Shown piece after piece: positions 29,945 through 30,274 of a DNA stretch of 30,274 nucleotides; within the stretch, counting starts at the first letter, position 1; each line of letters begins with the position of its first letter. The notes beneath the pieces are model-generated. The model saw nothing but the letters and a program-made list of their open reading frames with translations, was not told where the DNA came from and searched no databases. The stretch is from Nanosynbacter sp. (GTDB taxonomy: Bacteria; Patescibacteriota; Saccharimonadia; Saccharimonadales; Saccharimonadaceae): positions 1 to 30,274 of the forward strand of contig JABZKD010000009.1 in the NCBI GenBank assembly GCA_015257455.1, read 5' to 3'. A program made the translations under genes and the position numbers.

Positions 29945-30274
29945 ATGAAAGTTACTACAAAGAATATATCTGAGACCAAGGTGGAAATTACCGTTACTCT
30001 AGATAAGAACGATTTGCAGACTGCTAAAGAACAGGCTGTGGCTCGTCTTGCTAAGGAAGTTAATGTCCAGGGCTTCCGCAAGGGTAAGGTTCCTGCCGAA
30101 ATCGCTGAAAAACACATCAATCCTAATGATCTTGCTTCGACCACTGCCGATATCGCTGTTCGTCGTACTGTGCCGATGGCCTTTTCAGAGGCTAAAAAAG
30201 CTCCATTGATGATCCCTAATGTAGAAATCACTAAGTTTGTACCAGATGAAACCCTCGAATACAAAGCTGAAGCC
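29945..30274 (+). CDS. tig: Trigger factor, N-terminal part (3' truncated by the window)
   Basis: Trigger factor is the ribosome-bound chaperone and peptidyl-prolyl isomerase. The 110 visible residues cover the ribosome-binding domain, with the tail signature GFRKGKVP (43-50) that docks on protein L23. The frame is open to the last base. It has its own promoter and probably a leaderless mRNA. clpP/clpX often follow in other genomes, but this lies beyond the window. Confidence 0.95.
   Translation, partial: MKVTTKNISETKVEITVTLDKNDLQTAKEQAVARLAKEVNVQGFRKGKVPAEIAEKHINPNDLASTTADIAVRRTVPMAFSEAKKAPLMIPNVEITKFVPDETLEYKAEA

Noticed and set aside
1..30274. tRNA genes, insertion sequences or phage genes
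   Set aside because: No cloverleaf-like segment, transposase, integrase or terminal inverted repeats could be seen in any intergenic gap; all gaps are under 230 bases.

Overview
The window reads as a piece of a small, gene-dense bacterial genome, most likely Candidatus Saccharibacteria (TM7) or a close Patescibacteria/CPR relative. This rests on very short intergenic gaps, 26 of 27 main genes on one strand, BspA-like DUF285 surface proteins in tandem, FemABX-type enzymes and a strong TAA stop bias (22 TAA, 2 TAG, 1 TGA among 25 visible stops). The single TGA stop (14980-14982) argues for the standard code and against UGA-recoding relatives such as Absconditabacteria and Gracilibacteria. The taxon is inferred from gene content; no phylogeny was computed.

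Layout. (1) 1-5601 is an interrupted str/S10 block. It holds the end of fusA, then two related small membrane proteins, a convergent lipoprotein and a two-helix membrane protein, then tuf and rpsJ. rpsJ is closed by its own terminator and no other ribosomal protein genes follow. (2) 5689-14113 is a surface-protein island: four BspA-like DUF285 paralogues that share an N-terminal domain, with a Fic-HTH protein between the first and second. (3) 14194-16362 is a polar amino-acid ABC transporter operon (binding protein, permease, ATPase). (4) 16385-21560 is a cell-envelope operon: a Mur ligase without the UDP-binding N-domain, an alpha/beta hydrolase, a DegT-like aminotransferase fused to a FemX-like domain, and a stand-alone FemX-like protein. 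(5) 21693-24233 has a DUF308/HdeD-like membrane protein, galU and a DUF948-YtxH pair. (6) 24234-30274 has dnaE, an FAD-linked oxidase and the start of tig.

Regulation is unusually readable. A TG-N-TAAAAT/TATAAT extended -10 recurs in front of most transcription units. In five cases the -10 hexamer ends only 6 to 8 bases before the start codon and no Shine-Dalgarno is present, so those genes probably have leaderless mRNAs (first DUF285 gene, fic, ABC operon, Mur ligase operon, tig). Other genes have clear Shine-Dalgarno sequences. Rho-independent terminators are compact and several have UNCG-type loops.

Together the accessory regions point to a cell that invests in its surface: repeat-protein adhesins, scavenging of amino acids, and enzymes that could load those amino acids onto a peptidoglycan or other envelope acceptor. 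The envelope operon at 16385-21560 is the best candidate for an undescribed system.
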